Assembly: GCF_900169065.1 (NCBI RefSeq)
Contig: NZ_FXZB01000001.1
Span: 248,001 to 312,000 of the forward strand
Reading direction: 5' to 3'
DNA from: Brevibacterium aurantiacum
GTDB lineage: Bacteria; Actinomycetota; Actinomycetes; Actinomycetales; Brevibacteriaceae
DNA length: 64,000 nucleotides
Below, piece after piece: positions 8,775 to 17,889 of the stretch. Each line of letters starts with the position of its first letter. Within the stretch, counting starts at the first letter, position 1. A model generated the notes under the pieces. The model had not been told where the DNA came from, did not search any database, and was given only the letters and a program-made list of their open reading frames with translations. Both the position numbers and the translations under genes were made by a program.

Positions 8775-9793
8775 GATCTGATCGCGACCGGAACGCGGTG
8801 TGCCTCCGGGATGTGGGTCTCGGCGATCCGTCCCAGGAACATGCGGTAGCTGTAGATCTGGTAGGCGATGATGATCGGCAGGAAGACAGCGGTCACGACC
8901 AGCATCACCGTGAGGGTGTAGTCCGATGACGAGGCCGAGGCGATCGTCAGCGAGTTCGCCGAGTCCAGTGTTGAGGGCAGGACATTGGGATAGGCCCCGG
9001 CGAACACTGCGGCCAGTCCCGCCACGAGGTAGATCCCGTGGAGGGCGAAGGCTCGCTTCTCTGCCCCGGAACGCACCGCGAGGTACGCTGCCACCAGCGC
9101 GATCACGGCGACGACGACTAAGGCAATGAGCCACGGACGTGCGGTGATGGAGAGCCCGAACCAGATGAGGAAGCCGATCGACCCCGGCAGCATCAGTCTC
9201 CGCGCCCACCGCTGAGCCTTCTCTCGGATGTCGCCCTGAGTCTTGAGCCCCAGGAAGATCAGACCGTGGACGAGGGCGAAGCCGACCCCTCCCAGGCCGC
9301 CCAGGACCGCGGGCCATCCCATCCAGGCGAAAGCTCCGCCGACGATGTCACCGTGTTCGTTCAAGGGCAGTCCGCTGGAGGTGATGGCGAGCATGGCGCC
9401 GATGAAGAACGCGATTCCGGCCGAGCCCACTGCTATGGCCCACGTCCAGAAGGACTTCCACACCGCGCTGTGGCCCTTGCCGCGATATTCGATGGCGACG
9501 GCGCGGAAGATCAATGCCAGCAGGCACAGTGTCAGGGGGATGTAGAGCGCGCTGAACAGCGAGGCGTACCAATGGGGGAAGGCGGCGAAAGTGGCACCGG
9601 CAGCAGTGATCAGCCATACCTCGTTGCCGTCCCAGGTCGGTCCGATCGTGTTGAGCAGCACCCGTTTCTGCCGTTCGGTGCGGCTCAGCACCGGCATGAG
9701 CATCCCGACGCCGAGGTCGAAGCCGTCGAGGAACAGATACCCCATCCACAGCACGATGATGAGGACGAACCAGATCGTAGCGAGAGTTTCCAT
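8771..9793 (-). CDS. cydB: Cytochrome bd ubiquinol oxidase subunit II
   Basis: A 340-residue integral membrane protein, normal for the family. It has about nine hydrophobic helices, the N-terminal YLFLDGFDLGVGML signature and GPTWDGNEVWLI. With CydA it forms the high-affinity quinol oxidase that lets the cell respire at low oxygen. It lies 12 nt after cydA and overlaps cydDC by 4 nt, so the three genes are translationally coupled in one operon. Confidence 0.97.
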   Translation of the reverse strand: METLATIWFVLIIVLWMGYLFLDGFDLGVGMLMPVLSRTERQKRVLLNTIGPTWDGNEVWLITAAGATFAAFPHWYASLFSALYIPLTLCLLALIFRAVAIEYRGKGHSAVWKSFWTWAIAVGSAGIAFFIGAMLAITSSGLPLNEHGDIVGGAFAWMGWPAVLGGLGGVGFALVHGLIFLGLKTQGDIREKAQRWARRLMLPGSIGFLIWFGLSITARPWLIALVVVAVIALVAAYLAVRSGAEKRAFALHGIYLVAGLAAVFAGAYPNVLPSTLDSANSLTIASASSSDYTLTVMLVVTAVFLPIIIAYQIYSYRMFLGRIAETHIPEAHRVPVAIRS

Positions 9794-9805
9794 CGTGACT
9801 TCTCC

Positions 9806-11377
9806 TCAGTACGCGAACGACAGGACGTCGTCTTCGTCGTTCGTGATCTTTGGGGTGTGATTGGTCTTCGTGACCTCCGGCATCGCCGAGGCGACCCCTC
9901 CCCTGATGTAGACGATGAGCAGCCGCAGTTCCACGACCATGAGAATGCCGTAGACGAGACTGAGGCTGATCAATGAGAACAGCAGCATCCCCGGGGTGAG
10001 CTCAGGAGACAGCGCCGCTTGAGTGAACATGTACACGCCATCGAGCTGCGCGGGATTCGGCGCGACCACGAATGGCTGACGTCCCATCTCCGTGAAGATC
10101 CAGCCTGCGGAGTTGGCGATGAACGGGGCGGTGATCGACAGGAGCGCTCCGCGCATCAGCCACGGTGAGGCAGGGACGGTGCCCTTTCGGGTCAGCCACA
10201 GCCCCAACGCGCTGACTCCTGCCGCGATCATGCCGAACCCGATCATGAACCTGAAGCCCCAGTAGGTGACGATCATGATGGGCTGGTAGTCGATCTTCTC
10301 GCCCGAGTGCTGGCCGTAGCGTTCGTCCTCGGGCAGATGGGTGCCGTATTTCTCCTGGTAGTCAGGAAGCAGCGTCGTGACGCCGTGGACCGGAGTGTTG
10401 AAGTCTCCCTTGGCGAGGAAGGAGAGCAGCCCCGGGATCTCGAATACGTTCTCCACCCCGTCGCAGTCGTTTGATGAGGGATCGCCGATCGTGAGCACGG
10501 AGAACTCGGTGCCGTCGTGGCAGGCGGCCTCGGCTGAGGCCATCTTCATGGGCTGCTGTTCGAACATCAGCTTGGACTGGATGTCACCGGTGATCGCGAC
10601 TCCGACGAAGGCCACGAGGCCGACGACTGCCCCGATGCGCAGGGACCGGATCCAGACCTGATGGTCGATGGCGTCTCTGCCGGGCACATCAGGTGCGGAA
10701 CCGACGACGACCTTTCCGTCGGCCCCGATGGTGTCGATACCGTCCTTGCGTCGGCGGTACAGGTGATACCAGGAGATTCCGAGCAGGAAGCTGCCGCCCA
10801 CGGCCAACGCCCCGCACAGTGTGTGAGCGTAGGCCGCGAGAGCCGTGTTGTTCGTCAGCACTGCCCAGACGTCGGTCATCACCGCTCTGCCCTCGACCAG
10901 CTCGACACCGACGGGGTGCTGCATCCATGAGTTCGCAACGATGATGAAGTAGGCGGAGATCCACGATCCGATCACGGCACACCAGAGGCTGCCTAAGTGG
11001 ACGGCACGAGGGAGTCTGCCCCAGCCGAAGATCCAGAGCCCGAGGAACGTGGACTCCAGGAAGAACGCGAGCAGAGCCTCCAGCGCCAGAGGCGCACCGA
11101 AGACGTCGCCCACGAAGCGGGAGTACTCACTCCATGCCATGCCGAACTGAAATTCCTGGACCAGACCGGTGGCAACACCCATGATGAAGTTGATGAGGAA
11201 GAGCTTGCCGAAGAACTTGGTGCTGCGCAGGTACATTTCGTTGCCGGTGCGGTGGTACCTGGTCTGCAGAATCGCGACGAGCATGCCAAGGCCGAGGGTG
11301 AGCGGAACCATCCAGAAGTGATAGACGGTGGTGATGCCGAATTGCCAGCGCCCGATGAGAACCGGATCCAGGTCCAT
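9806..11377 (-). CDS. cydA: Cytochrome bd ubiquinol oxidase subunit I
   Basis: A 523-residue haem-bearing quinol oxidase subunit. Haem-ligand regions are visible: VYHFWMVPLTLG near residue 20 (b595 ligand His), AHTLCGA (b558 His) and MKMAS. The periplasmic Q-loop is short. It has two Cys (EAACHDG, SNDCDG) that could form the loop disulfide seen in mycobacterial CydA. The C-terminal GRQPFVV box is conserved. The ribosome site CGGAG lies 5 nt before the ATG. It heads cydA-cydB-cydDC, and its promoter overlaps two 13-bp palindromes. Confidence 0.97.
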   Translation of the reverse strand: MDLDPVLIGRWQFGITTVYHFWMVPLTLGLGMLVAILQTRYHRTGNEMYLRSTKFFGKLFLINFIMGVATGLVQEFQFGMAWSEYSRFVGDVFGAPLALEALLAFFLESTFLGLWIFGWGRLPRAVHLGSLWCAVIGSWISAYFIIVANSWMQHPVGVELVEGRAVMTDVWAVLTNNTALAAYAHTLCGALAVGGSFLLGISWYHLYRRRKDGIDTIGADGKVVVGSAPDVPGRDAIDHQVWIRSLRIGAVVGLVAFVGVAITGDIQSKLMFEQQPMKMASAEAACHDGTEFSVLTIGDPSSNDCDGVENVFEIPGLLSFLAKGDFNTPVHGVTTLLPDYQEKYGTHLPEDERYGQHSGEKIDYQPIMIVTYWGFRFMIGFGMIAAGVSALGLWLTRKGTVPASPWLMRGALLSITAPFIANSAGWIFTEMGRQPFVVAPNPAQLDGVYMFTQAALSPELTPGMLLFSLISLSLVYGILMVVELRLLIVYIRGGVASAMPEVTKTNHTPKITNDEDDVLSFAY

Positions 11378-11406
11378 GGGAACTCCGTTCGTGGAAGACC
11401 TAATTT

Positions 11407-11436
11407 CTACAACACGTAGAATTCTACAACACGTAG
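11407..11436 (-). promoter_or_regulatory. Tandem palindromic operators in the cydA promoter
   Basis: Two identical palindromes CTACAACACGTAG (11407-11419 and 11424-11436, offset 17 bp) lie 30-59 nt upstream of the cydA start. A -10-like TAGAAT (minus strand, 11421-11426) sits across their junction, so a bound protein would block transcription. The TAC...GTA half-site style fits BlaI/MecI/CopY-family repressors, and such a regulator is encoded divergently next door. Confidence 0.65.
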
Positions 11437-11605
11437 AGGACGTTGCGGCAATATTCTGCCCACTAAGATCTGCCGTCCCAGAATGAGCGTCATTGCCCGT
11501 TTGCGCTCACCCTACTCCGACGGAATGGGCGGGCAGACGAAACCGGCCCGAAAGCCGCACCCACAGCGGCCACGAAGCGGATTGCTGTTGATCTCACATG
11601 GAATT

Positions 11606-11618
11606 CGACAGCCTGTAG
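11606..11618 (+). promoter_or_regulatory. Related operator upstream of blaI
   Basis: CGACAGCCTGTAG has the CTAC-N5-GTAG layout of the two cydA palindromes, with one arm mismatch. It lies 52 nt before the blaI GTG, as expected for an autoregulated repressor. Confidence 0.45.
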
Positions 11619-11669
11619 AGTTAGACTGATCTGGCAAGAAGAAACATCTCCTCGAAGGACAAGGACACC

Positions 11670-12032
11670 GTGGGAACACTGGGCGAACTCGAACGCAGCG
11701 TCATGGACGCCATCTGGGTACATGATGATGGGTTGAGCGCGGCCGAGCTCCGCGATGTGCTCGCAGCACGCGACCTCGCACTGACCACCGTCCACACCGT
11801 CCTCACTCGACTGGAGAAGAAGGGCTTCGTCACTCGCGATCGCAGCATCCGCCCGCACCGCTACCTCGCGGTGTCAACACGCGAAGACCATGTCGCAGAG
11901 CTGATGACCGAAGTTCTGTCACAGGCACCTGATCGCCAGGCCGTTCTCGCCCGCTTCCTGGGCACTGTGTCGGAGGCCGATACGAAGGCTCTGCGCAATC
12001 TGCTGGGACGCAATCACTCAACCAACTCCTGA
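11670..12032 (+). CDS. blaI: BlaI/MecI/CopY-family transcriptional repressor
   Basis: A 120-residue winged-helix protein. Residues 1-75 form the DNA-binding domain (GELERSVMDAIW, then LTTVHTVLTRLEKKGFVTRDR, the recognition helix and wing); the rest is the dimerisation region. Family members bind dyads as dimers and are often inactivated by cleavage by a partner M56 protease, which is the next gene here (18-nt gap). The start is GTG at 11670. It diverges from cydA across 292 bp containing three related palindromes, suggesting it controls cytochrome bd and itself. The symbol is by family; the target is inferred. Confidence 0.9.
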   Translation: MGTLGELERSVMDAIWVHDDGLSAAELRDVLAARDLALTTVHTVLTRLEKKGFVTRDRSIRPHRYLAVSTREDHVAELMTEVLSQAPDRQAVLARFLGTVSEADTKALRNLLGRNHSTNS

Positions 12033-12050
12033 AGCAGGTAGTTCCCGAGC

Positions 12051-12944
12051 ATGAGCATCGTGGGATCCGTCCTCGCGGTACTTGCATTTCTCTTAGCGTG
12101 GCCGGTCCCGGCTGCGCTGTCTCGTTTTCGCGGAGACCCTATCTCGAAGGTCATTCTGTGGCAGGCCGTGGGCCTTTCCGGTGGCCTCTCACTTATCGGT
12201 ACGGCTTTGGCCTTCGCCGTGGCTCCGGACTCGCGCAGCCTGTCTGAGGGACTGTGGCAGCTTGCCAGAGGAGAGTCGCACACCACTCTCACGGTCTTCG
12301 GCTGGATCTTCCTCATCATCGCGGTGGCGCTCATCGCGCGCCTGCTGGGCTGTCTGGCGCTGACGTTCTACTCAGCGCGCAAGACTCGCGTTCGTCATGA
12401 TGAGATCCTGCATCTGCTCAGCGAACCGTCTGCCACGTACCCGGATACGCGGATCATCACGACCGACGAGGCTGTGGCCTATTGCCTGCCGCAGGGACCG
12501 CGCAAAGGCACTGCGGTCCTCTCCACCGGTCTGCTCGAAGTCCTCAGCGAGGACGAGCGCACTGCCGTCATCGCCCATGAGCGAGCTCACCTGGATTTTC
12601 GCCACGACGTGCTGGTCATTCCCTTTGCCGCATGGCATCGCGCCCTGCCGTTCTTCTCGGCCACCGCGATCGGACTCAACTCCATCAATGGTCAGATTGA
12701 GCTCATGGCCGATGACCAAGCGCGTGAACAAGTCGATCCTGCGATTCTGGCCCAGGCGGTGCGTGAAGCAGCAGGCATCAGCCCGGAGCACCGCAGCGAT
12801 CTTTCGGTGCAGAGAATCGACCGTCTCTCGCGTCCGCTGGACCCTGCGCGGATCCCGGTGCGTGTGACGTCGAGCCTCGTCGCACTGGGACTGCTGCTCG
12901 TCCCCAGTCTGCTGCTCTTCGCTCCGATCGCCGCCGGAATCTGA
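12051..12944 (+). CDS. M56-family membrane metalloprotease
   Basis: A 297-residue BlaR1/MecR1-like peptidase with helices at about residues 4-22, 35-58, 83-112 and 275-295. The zinc motif HERAH is in AVIAHERAHLDFRHD (near residue 175), followed by ELMADDQAR, which supplies the downstream Glu ligand. There is no penicillin-binding sensor domain, as in the Rv1845c type, so the inducing signal is not a built-in beta-lactam receptor. It is co-transcribed with the BlaI-type repressor, which it may cleave. Confidence 0.88.
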   Translation: MSIVGSVLAVLAFLLAWPVPAALSRFRGDPISKVILWQAVGLSGGLSLIGTALAFAVAPDSRSLSEGLWQLARGESHTTLTVFGWIFLIIAVALIARLLGCLALTFYSARKTRVRHDEILHLLSEPSATYPDTRIITTDEAVAYCLPQGPRKGTAVLSTGLLEVLSEDERTAVIAHERAHLDFRHDVLVIPFAAWHRALPFFSATAIGLNSINGQIELMADDQAREQVDPAILAQAVREAAGISPEHRSDLSVQRIDRLSRPLDPARIPVRVTSSLVALGLLLVPSLLLFAPIAAGI

Positions 12945-12958
12945 GCTGGACGGGAGCG

Positions 12959-12991
12959 CCGCCTAGCTGAACACCGTAGTTCAGCTGGCGG
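12959..12991. terminator. Bidirectional terminator between M56 gene and parE
   Basis: A stem of CCGCC-(T bulge)-AGCTGAAC pairs with GTTCAGCT-GGCGG around a 6-nt loop. It lies between two convergent stop codons. There is no strong T-tract on either side. Confidence 0.6.
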
Positions 12992-13009
12992 GGCCCCACC
13001 TCGTTCGGT

Positions 13010-15121
13010 TCAGCTGTCGATGCGCTCGGCGTCGAGGACAGCGGCCCCCGAGACGATGAATTCCTTGCGCGGGCCAACGGAGGAACCCATCAGGAGCTCG
13101 AAGGTGTTCTCCGCCGCTTCGGCATCGGCCATTGTGACCCGACGCAGTGTGCGCATACTCGGATCCATCGTCGTCTCCGCCAACTGGTCGGCATCCATCT
13201 CGCCGAGGCCCTTGTAGCGCTGAATGGGTTCCTTGTACGTCTTCTTCGACTTCTCCAGCTTCTTCAGCAGCGCTTGGAGCTCTGCCTCGCTGTAGGTGTA
13301 GATGACATCGTTCGGTGTTCCTCGCTTCGTGACCACTTCCACGCGGTGGAGCGGTGGAACGGCGGCGAACACTCGCCCCTGTTCGACCAGCGGCTTCATG
13401 TAGCGGAAGAACAGGGTCAGCAGCAGGGTACGGATGTGGGCACCGTCGACGTCGGCATCGGTCATGATGATGACACGCCCGTAGCGGGCGGCATCGATGT
13501 CGAAGCTGCGGCCGGACCCCGCCCCGATGACCTGAATCAGAGCGGCACATTCGACATTGGCCAACATGTCAGACAGAGATGCCTTCTGCACGTTGAGGAT
13601 CTTGCCGCGGATCGGAAACAGCGCCTGATGGTCGGAGTTGCGAGCAGCTTTCGCCGTCCCCATCGCGGAGTCACCCTCGACGATGAACAGCTCCGTGTTC
13701 TCCACCCCGTTGTCACGGCAGTCGTAGAGCTTGGCAGGCAGAGACGATGCCTCGAGTGCCGTCTTGCGACGCTGATTCTCTTTGTGCGTGCGTGCCGAGA
13801 TGCGCGATTTGAGTTCGGCGACGACCTTCTCCATGAGGACGGCCGCCTGCTGCTTCTCTGCGCGTTTGGTCGAGGACAGTATGTCGCCCAGCTGCCTCTC
13901 GACCGTCTTCGCCACGATCTGCCTCACCGCAGCCGTACCCAGGACTTCCTTGGTCTGTCCTTCGAACTGAGGTTCTGCCAACTGCACCGTGACCACGGCG
14001 GTCAGCCCAGCCAGGACGTCGTCCTTTTCGAGTTTGTCCTTGCCCAGTTTGAGCTTGCGGGCATTGGCTTCAACGGCCTTGCGCATCGCTTTCAGACTGG
14101 CCTGTTCGAAGCCGGACAAGTGCGTTCCGCCGTGCGGAGTGGACACAACATTGACGAAGGACTTCACCTTCGTGTCGTAGCCGGTCCCCCACCGCAGAGC
14201 GATGTCGACACCGACCTCGCGTTCAACCTCCTTCGAGACCAGATGGCCCGAGGAATCGAGCACCGGAACTGTCTCACTGAATTTCCCGGTGTCCTGCAGA
14301 CGCCAGGTGTCCGTCATCGGCGGATCGATCGACAGGTGGTCGACGAATTCGGTGATGCCGCCGTCGAAGCGGAAGACCTCGAGTCGTTCGGCGATGACTT
14401 CACCGGTCTCGTCACGTGCGACTCCACGGCGGTCTTCGATCCGCAGCTCGAGACCGGGGACGAGGAATGCCGTCTGACGAGCGCGCTCGACGAGATGCTG
14501 GTAGTCGAACTGAGCTTTGGACAGGAAGATCTGCGGATCGGCCCAGTATTGGACGCGGGTTCCGGTGACTCCCTTCTTCGCCTTGCGGACGACGTCGAGC
14601 CCGGTCGGCTCGTGGAATTCTTCGAACGGATTGTCTGGCCCCGGCTGACCGGACGAGTCATCGAATCGTCCCGGCACTCCGCGACGGAAGGACATCTTGT
14701 GAACCTTCGACCCTCGGGTGACTTCGACATCGAGGCGAGCAGAGAGCGCATTGACGACTGAGGCGCCGACTCCGTGCAGGCCGCCGGATGCGGCATATGA
14801 GCTGCCGCCGAACTTGCCTCCGGCGTGGAGCTTGGTCAGGACAACCTCGACGCCGGTCAAACCGGTCTTGGGCTCAATGTCCACGGGGATGCCACGGCCG
14901 CTGTCTGTGACAGCCACCGAACCATCTGGTTCCAGTTCGATGAGGATCGATTTGCCGAAACCACCCAGAGCCTCATCAACAGCGTTGTCGATGATCTCCC
15001 ACAGGCAGTGCATCAGCCCTCGGGAATCAGTGGTCCCGATGTACATGCCCGGACGCTTGCGAACCGCTTCGAGACCCGACAAGACGGACAGATGCCTGGC
15101 GCCGTAACTTTCCTCTTCCAC
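13010..15121 (-). CDS. parE: DNA topoisomerase IV / gyrase-type subunit B
   Basis: A 703-residue ATPase subunit of a type IIA topoisomerase, which relaxes and decatenates DNA with a GyrA/ParC partner not in this window. GHKL ATPase: EIIDNAVDEA (catalytic Glu, Mg-binding Asn), TDSGRGIP, GGKFGGSSYAASGGLHGVG. A transducer domain follows, then TOPRIM with EGDSA (IVEGDSAMGTAKAARN) and DADVDGAHI. The start is GTG after AGAGGAAAC. A second gyrB-like gene near the primary sigma factor is common in actinobacteria. The family alone does not separate parE from a gyrB paralogue. Confidence 0.9.
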   Translation of the reverse strand: MEEESYGARHLSVLSGLEAVRKRPGMYIGTTDSRGLMHCLWEIIDNAVDEALGGFGKSILIELEPDGSVAVTDSGRGIPVDIEPKTGLTGVEVVLTKLHAGGKFGGSSYAASGGLHGVGASVVNALSARLDVEVTRGSKVHKMSFRRGVPGRFDDSSGQPGPDNPFEEFHEPTGLDVVRKAKKGVTGTRVQYWADPQIFLSKAQFDYQHLVERARQTAFLVPGLELRIEDRRGVARDETGEVIAERLEVFRFDGGITEFVDHLSIDPPMTDTWRLQDTGKFSETVPVLDSSGHLVSKEVEREVGVDIALRWGTGYDTKVKSFVNVVSTPHGGTHLSGFEQASLKAMRKAVEANARKLKLGKDKLEKDDVLAGLTAVVTVQLAEPQFEGQTKEVLGTAAVRQIVAKTVERQLGDILSSTKRAEKQQAAVLMEKVVAELKSRISARTHKENQRRKTALEASSLPAKLYDCRDNGVENTELFIVEGDSAMGTAKAARNSDHQALFPIRGKILNVQKASLSDMLANVECAALIQVIGAGSGRSFDIDAARYGRVIIMTDADVDGAHIRTLLLTLFFRYMKPLVEQGRVFAAVPPLHRVEVVTKRGTPNDVIYTYSEAELQALLKKLEKSKKTYKEPIQRYKGLGEMDADQLAETTMDPSMRTLRRVTMADAEAAENTFELLMGSSVGPRKEFIVSGAAVLDAERIDS

Positions 15122-15248
15122 ACGTTTCCTCTCGTTCGATTAAATTCTAATCGCTCAGTCGACTCTGTCCCGGCCATTGCGAGCCGTGTCTCGCTTCGAT
15201 TCTGCCGAATCCTCCTGCGCAAAGCATCTTTGCTGGAACAATGGCACT

Positions 15249-16088
15249 ATGTCTCCACGTCGCAGCCTCGCAGTCCCCCTGGTGTGTGCAGCACTCGCCT
15301 TTCCCACCCTCACCTCGTGCGGACCGGAGCCGCAGGAAGATGCGGCTGCCTCCACCTCAGCTGCCTCCGCCTCGGCCGCACCCGAGGGAACGGAGCGTTC
15401 GGCGAGTGCTGAGACACAGAAGACTCCGACCACGGAGCCTGCCGTCGACCTCAGTGGACGGACAATCGCCATTGATCCCGGCCACAATGGAGGCAATGCC
15501 TCGCACCCGAGCGAGATCGCGAGCCCAGTACCGGATGGTCGCGGTGGAGCCAAGGCCTGCAACACCACGGGAACATCAACGAACTCCGACTTTCCCGAGA
15601 CCGACTTCAACTGGGGAGTCGCTCAGAAGCTCGAGAAGGATCTCGAAGACGCCGGAGCGAAGGTGGTGATGAGTCGCGATGACAATGATGGCGTTGGCCC
15701 CTGCGTCGATGAGCGCGGCACATTCGCCGATGATGCCGACCTCATGGTCAGCATCCATGCCAACGGAAGCGAATCGTCCACGACAAAGGGCTTTCATGTC
15801 ATTGTGGCCGAACCAGGCAGTTCGGATACCGTCGAGGACGACTCGAATCGTCTTGCCGATGCCATGAGCAAGGCTTTTGCCGGCCCCTTCACACCCAACA
15901 GCGCCTATGGAAAGGACGCGATCAGTCGGCGTCCGGACCTGGCTGGGCTCAACAACGCCTCCGTGCCTGCTGTCATCGTCGAGTGCGGCGAGATGCGCAA
16001 CCCGGATGAAGCCAAGTCCATGGAATCGAAATCCGGTCAGCAGAAATATGCTGACGCTCTGATGGACGGCATCGTCGACTGGTACTGA
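15249..16088 (+). CDS. Lipoprotein N-acetylmuramoyl-L-alanine amidase (Amidase_3)
   Basis: A 279-residue exported cell-wall hydrolase. A basic N-terminus and hydrophobic segment lead to the lipobox LTSC, so it should be lipid-anchored after LspA cleavage. A Ser/Ala/Thr/Glu-rich linker (about 30-75) precedes the Amidase_3 catalytic domain: IDPGHNGG (Zn His), FPETDFNW (Zn Glu), SIHANGS (Zn His) and VIVECGEM (catalytic Glu). This is the Rv3717-type zinc amidase that cuts the MurNAc-L-Ala bond. The ATG at 15249 begins MSPRRSLAV; an upstream in-frame start at 15177 would bury the signal peptide. Confidence 0.92.
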   Translation: MSPRRSLAVPLVCAALAFPTLTSCGPEPQEDAAASTSAASASAAPEGTERSASAETQKTPTTEPAVDLSGRTIAIDPGHNGGNASHPSEIASPVPDGRGGAKACNTTGTSTNSDFPETDFNWGVAQKLEKDLEDAGAKVVMSRDDNDGVGPCVDERGTFADDADLMVSIHANGSESSTTKGFHVIVAEPGSSDTVEDDSNRLADAMSKAFAGPFTPNSAYGKDAISRRPDLAGLNNASVPAVIVECGEMRNPDEAKSMESKSGQQKYADALMDGIVDWY

Positions 16089-16126
16089 ACCTCATCGCGA
16101 CCAGAGGACTCCCTGAAAGGCAAGAC

Positions 16127-16147
16127 GACGTCTCAAAGAGAGACGTC
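16127..16147. terminator. Small hairpin 3' of the amidase gene
   Basis: GACGTCTC / GAGACGTC, an 8-bp perfect stem with a 5-nt loop (AAAGA), lies just upstream of a stronger hairpin in the amidase-sigA convergent gap. Confidence 0.45.
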
Positions 16148-16159
16148 CCTGAACAGAGA

Positions 16160-16199
16160 GATCGCCTGCGGTCGCGAGAATTCGCGTCCGCAGGCGATC
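16160..16199. terminator. Strong terminator between amidase and sigA
   Basis: A 12-bp perfect outer stem, GATCGCCTGCGG / CCGCAGGCGATC, encloses an inner CGCGA/TCGCG stem and is followed by GTTGTC. It sits between convergent stop codons and can serve both directions. Confidence 0.75.
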
Positions 16200-16249
16200 G
16201 TTGTCACCGGCTCAGAGCCAGAGTGCAGCCCAGGCTGTCGGCAGCCGAC

Positions 16250-17686
16250 TCAGTCGAGGTAATCGCGCAGAACCTGTGAGCGTGAGGGGTGCCGCAGCTT
16301 CGCCATGGTCTTCGACTCTATCTGGCGGATGCGCTCACGCGTGACGCCGTAGACCTTGCCGATCTCGTCTAAAGTCTTCGGCTGGCCGTCGTTGAGTCCG
16401 AAGCGCATCGACACGACTCCGGCCTCACGCTCGGACAAGGTGTCGAGAACCGAGTGGAGCTGTTCCTGCAGCAGCGTGAAGCTGACCGAGTCCGACGGGA
16501 CGACGGCCTCGGAGTCTTCGATGAGGTCACCGAACTCAGAGTCACCGTCTTCGCCGAGCGGAGTGTGCAGAGAGATCGGCTCGCGACCGTACTTCTGAAC
16601 CTCCACGACACGCTCAGGTGTCATGTCAAGTTCCTTGGCAAGCTCTTCTGGGCTTGGTTCCCGTCCGAGATCCTGCAGCATCTGGCGCTGGACGCGAGCA
16701 AGCTTGTTGATGACCTCGACCATGTGCACCGGAATGCGAATGGTACGAGCCTGATCGGCCATGGCGCGGGTGATGGCCTGACGAATCCACCACGTGGCGT
16801 AGGTCGAGAACTTGAATCCCTTCGTGTAGTCGAACTTCTCGACTGCACGAATGAGGCCCAGGTTGCCTTCCTGGATCAGGTCGAGGAAGAGCATTCCACG
16901 ACCGGTGTAGCGCTTGGCCAGCGAGACCACGAGACGCAGGTTGGCCTCGAGGAGGTGGTTCTTCGCGATGCGGCCGTCGTGGATGATCCACTTGTAGTCC
17001 ATGGATTCGCGCGGTTCGGTGATGCCACCGGCGTCGAGCAGATGCTCGGCATACATGCCGGCTTCGATGCGCTTGGCCAGATCGACCTCTTCGGCCGCGT
17101 TGAGCAGTGCGACCTTGCCGATCTGCTTGAGGTAGTCCTTGACCGGGTCAGCGGTGGCGCCGGCAGACACGACCTGCTGTGCTGGCGCATCCTCTTCGTC
17201 GGCATCGGAGACGATGAAGCCGCCTGCTTCGGTGACCGCGGCGTTCTTCTCCTTCTCTTCGGAGTTCTTCGTCTCAGTCGCCTCGGCGGGGCTCTGTTCG
17301 GTTCCGAGTGTGTCGGTTGCCGGCTCGACGGTCTCGCCCGCTTCGAGCACATCGTCGGACTTCTTCTTCGCGCCGCCGGCCTTGGTGGTCTTCGCAGCAG
17401 TCTTCTTCGCCACGGTGGTCTTTGCTCCGGTGGTCTTTGCTCCGGTGGTCTTCGCCACCTTGGCTGCCGTCGATTTCGTGGCAGCAGTTTTGGCCGTCGC
17501 CGTCTTGCGGGCGGCGGTGGTCTGCTTGGTCCCGGTCGCCGCGGCGGTCGCTGAAGCCGATGTCTTCGTCGTCTTCTTGGCTCCCTTCGACGCCGCAGTG
17601 GTCTTGGATCCAGCGGTGGAGGTCTTGGCGGCCGTTTCCTCCGACTTTTCCGTCACCGTCGTGGATTCCTTGTCGACTCTCGGCAC
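16250..17686 (-). CDS. sigA: Primary sigma factor SigA/HrdB
   Basis: A 478-residue principal RNA polymerase sigma factor. Residues 1-175 form a disordered Ala/Lys/Thr-rich then acidic extension, as in HrdB. Region 1.2 starts near residue 180 ([16 protein letters not shown]). Region 2 includes [27 protein letters not shown] and [13 protein letters not shown]. Region 4 has the [21 protein letters not shown]. The start VPRVDKEST is GTG at 17686, with AAAGGTGA 5 nt upstream; upstream in-frame residues lack a ribosome site. The DUF4192 gene lies 203 bp upstream, leaving room for a dedicated promoter. Confidence 0.97.
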   Translation of the reverse strand: MPRVDKESTTVTEKSEETAAKTSTAGSKTTAASKGAKKTTKTSASATAAATGTKQTTAARKTATAKTAATKSTAAKVAKTTGAKTTGAKTTVAKKTAAKTTKAGGAKKKSDDVLEAGETVEPATDTLGTEQSPAEATETKNSEEKEKNAAVTEAGGFIVSDADEEDAPAQQVVSAGATADPVKDYLKQIGKVALLNAAEEVDLAKRIEAGMYAEHLLDAGGITEPRESMDYKWIIHDGRIAKNHLLEANLRLVVSLAKRYTGRGMLFLDLIQEGNLGLIRAVEKFDYTKGFKFSTYATWWIRQAITRAMADQARTIRIPVHMVEVINKLARVQRQMLQDLGREPSPEELAKELDMTPERVVEVQKYGREPISLHTPLGEDGDSEFGDLIEDSEAVVPSDSVSFTLLQEQLHSVLDTLSEREAGVVSMRFGLNDGQPKTLDEIGKVYGVTRERIRQIESKTMAKLRHPSRSQVLRDYLD

Positions 17687-17889
17687 GTGTTCACCTTTCG
17701 CGAGCGTTGAAACTTCTCGAATGCACCAGGACATTACTAAGACCCATGTCAAGAGGTCCGAGGATCGGGCCCGAGGGGAACACATAGTTCGCCCATGATG
17801 CTATGACAGGGTCAACACCCAATTTTCGCACGATATTCCCGGCTTTGCGAATTGAGCCCGGGACGGTGAGTCGAGGGTGTGTCACGGCC

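Noticed and set aside
8775-9317. N-terminal extension of CydDC by 181 in-frame codons
   Set aside because: The extension lies inside cydB, is Arg/Pro/Gly-rich and lacks the membrane helices expected. The ATGA overlap start at 8774 gives the normal CydD N-terminus.
13274-14761. A 495-codon open frame antisense to parE
   Set aside because: It is a high-GC shadow of a well-supported gene, with no recognisable domain and no promoter or ribosome site.
17687-17889. TTGACA/TTGACC hexamers as a defined sigA promoter
   Set aside because: Minus-strand -35-like hexamers occur (for example at 17747-17752), but I find no -10 at suitable spacing, so I do not annotate a promoter.
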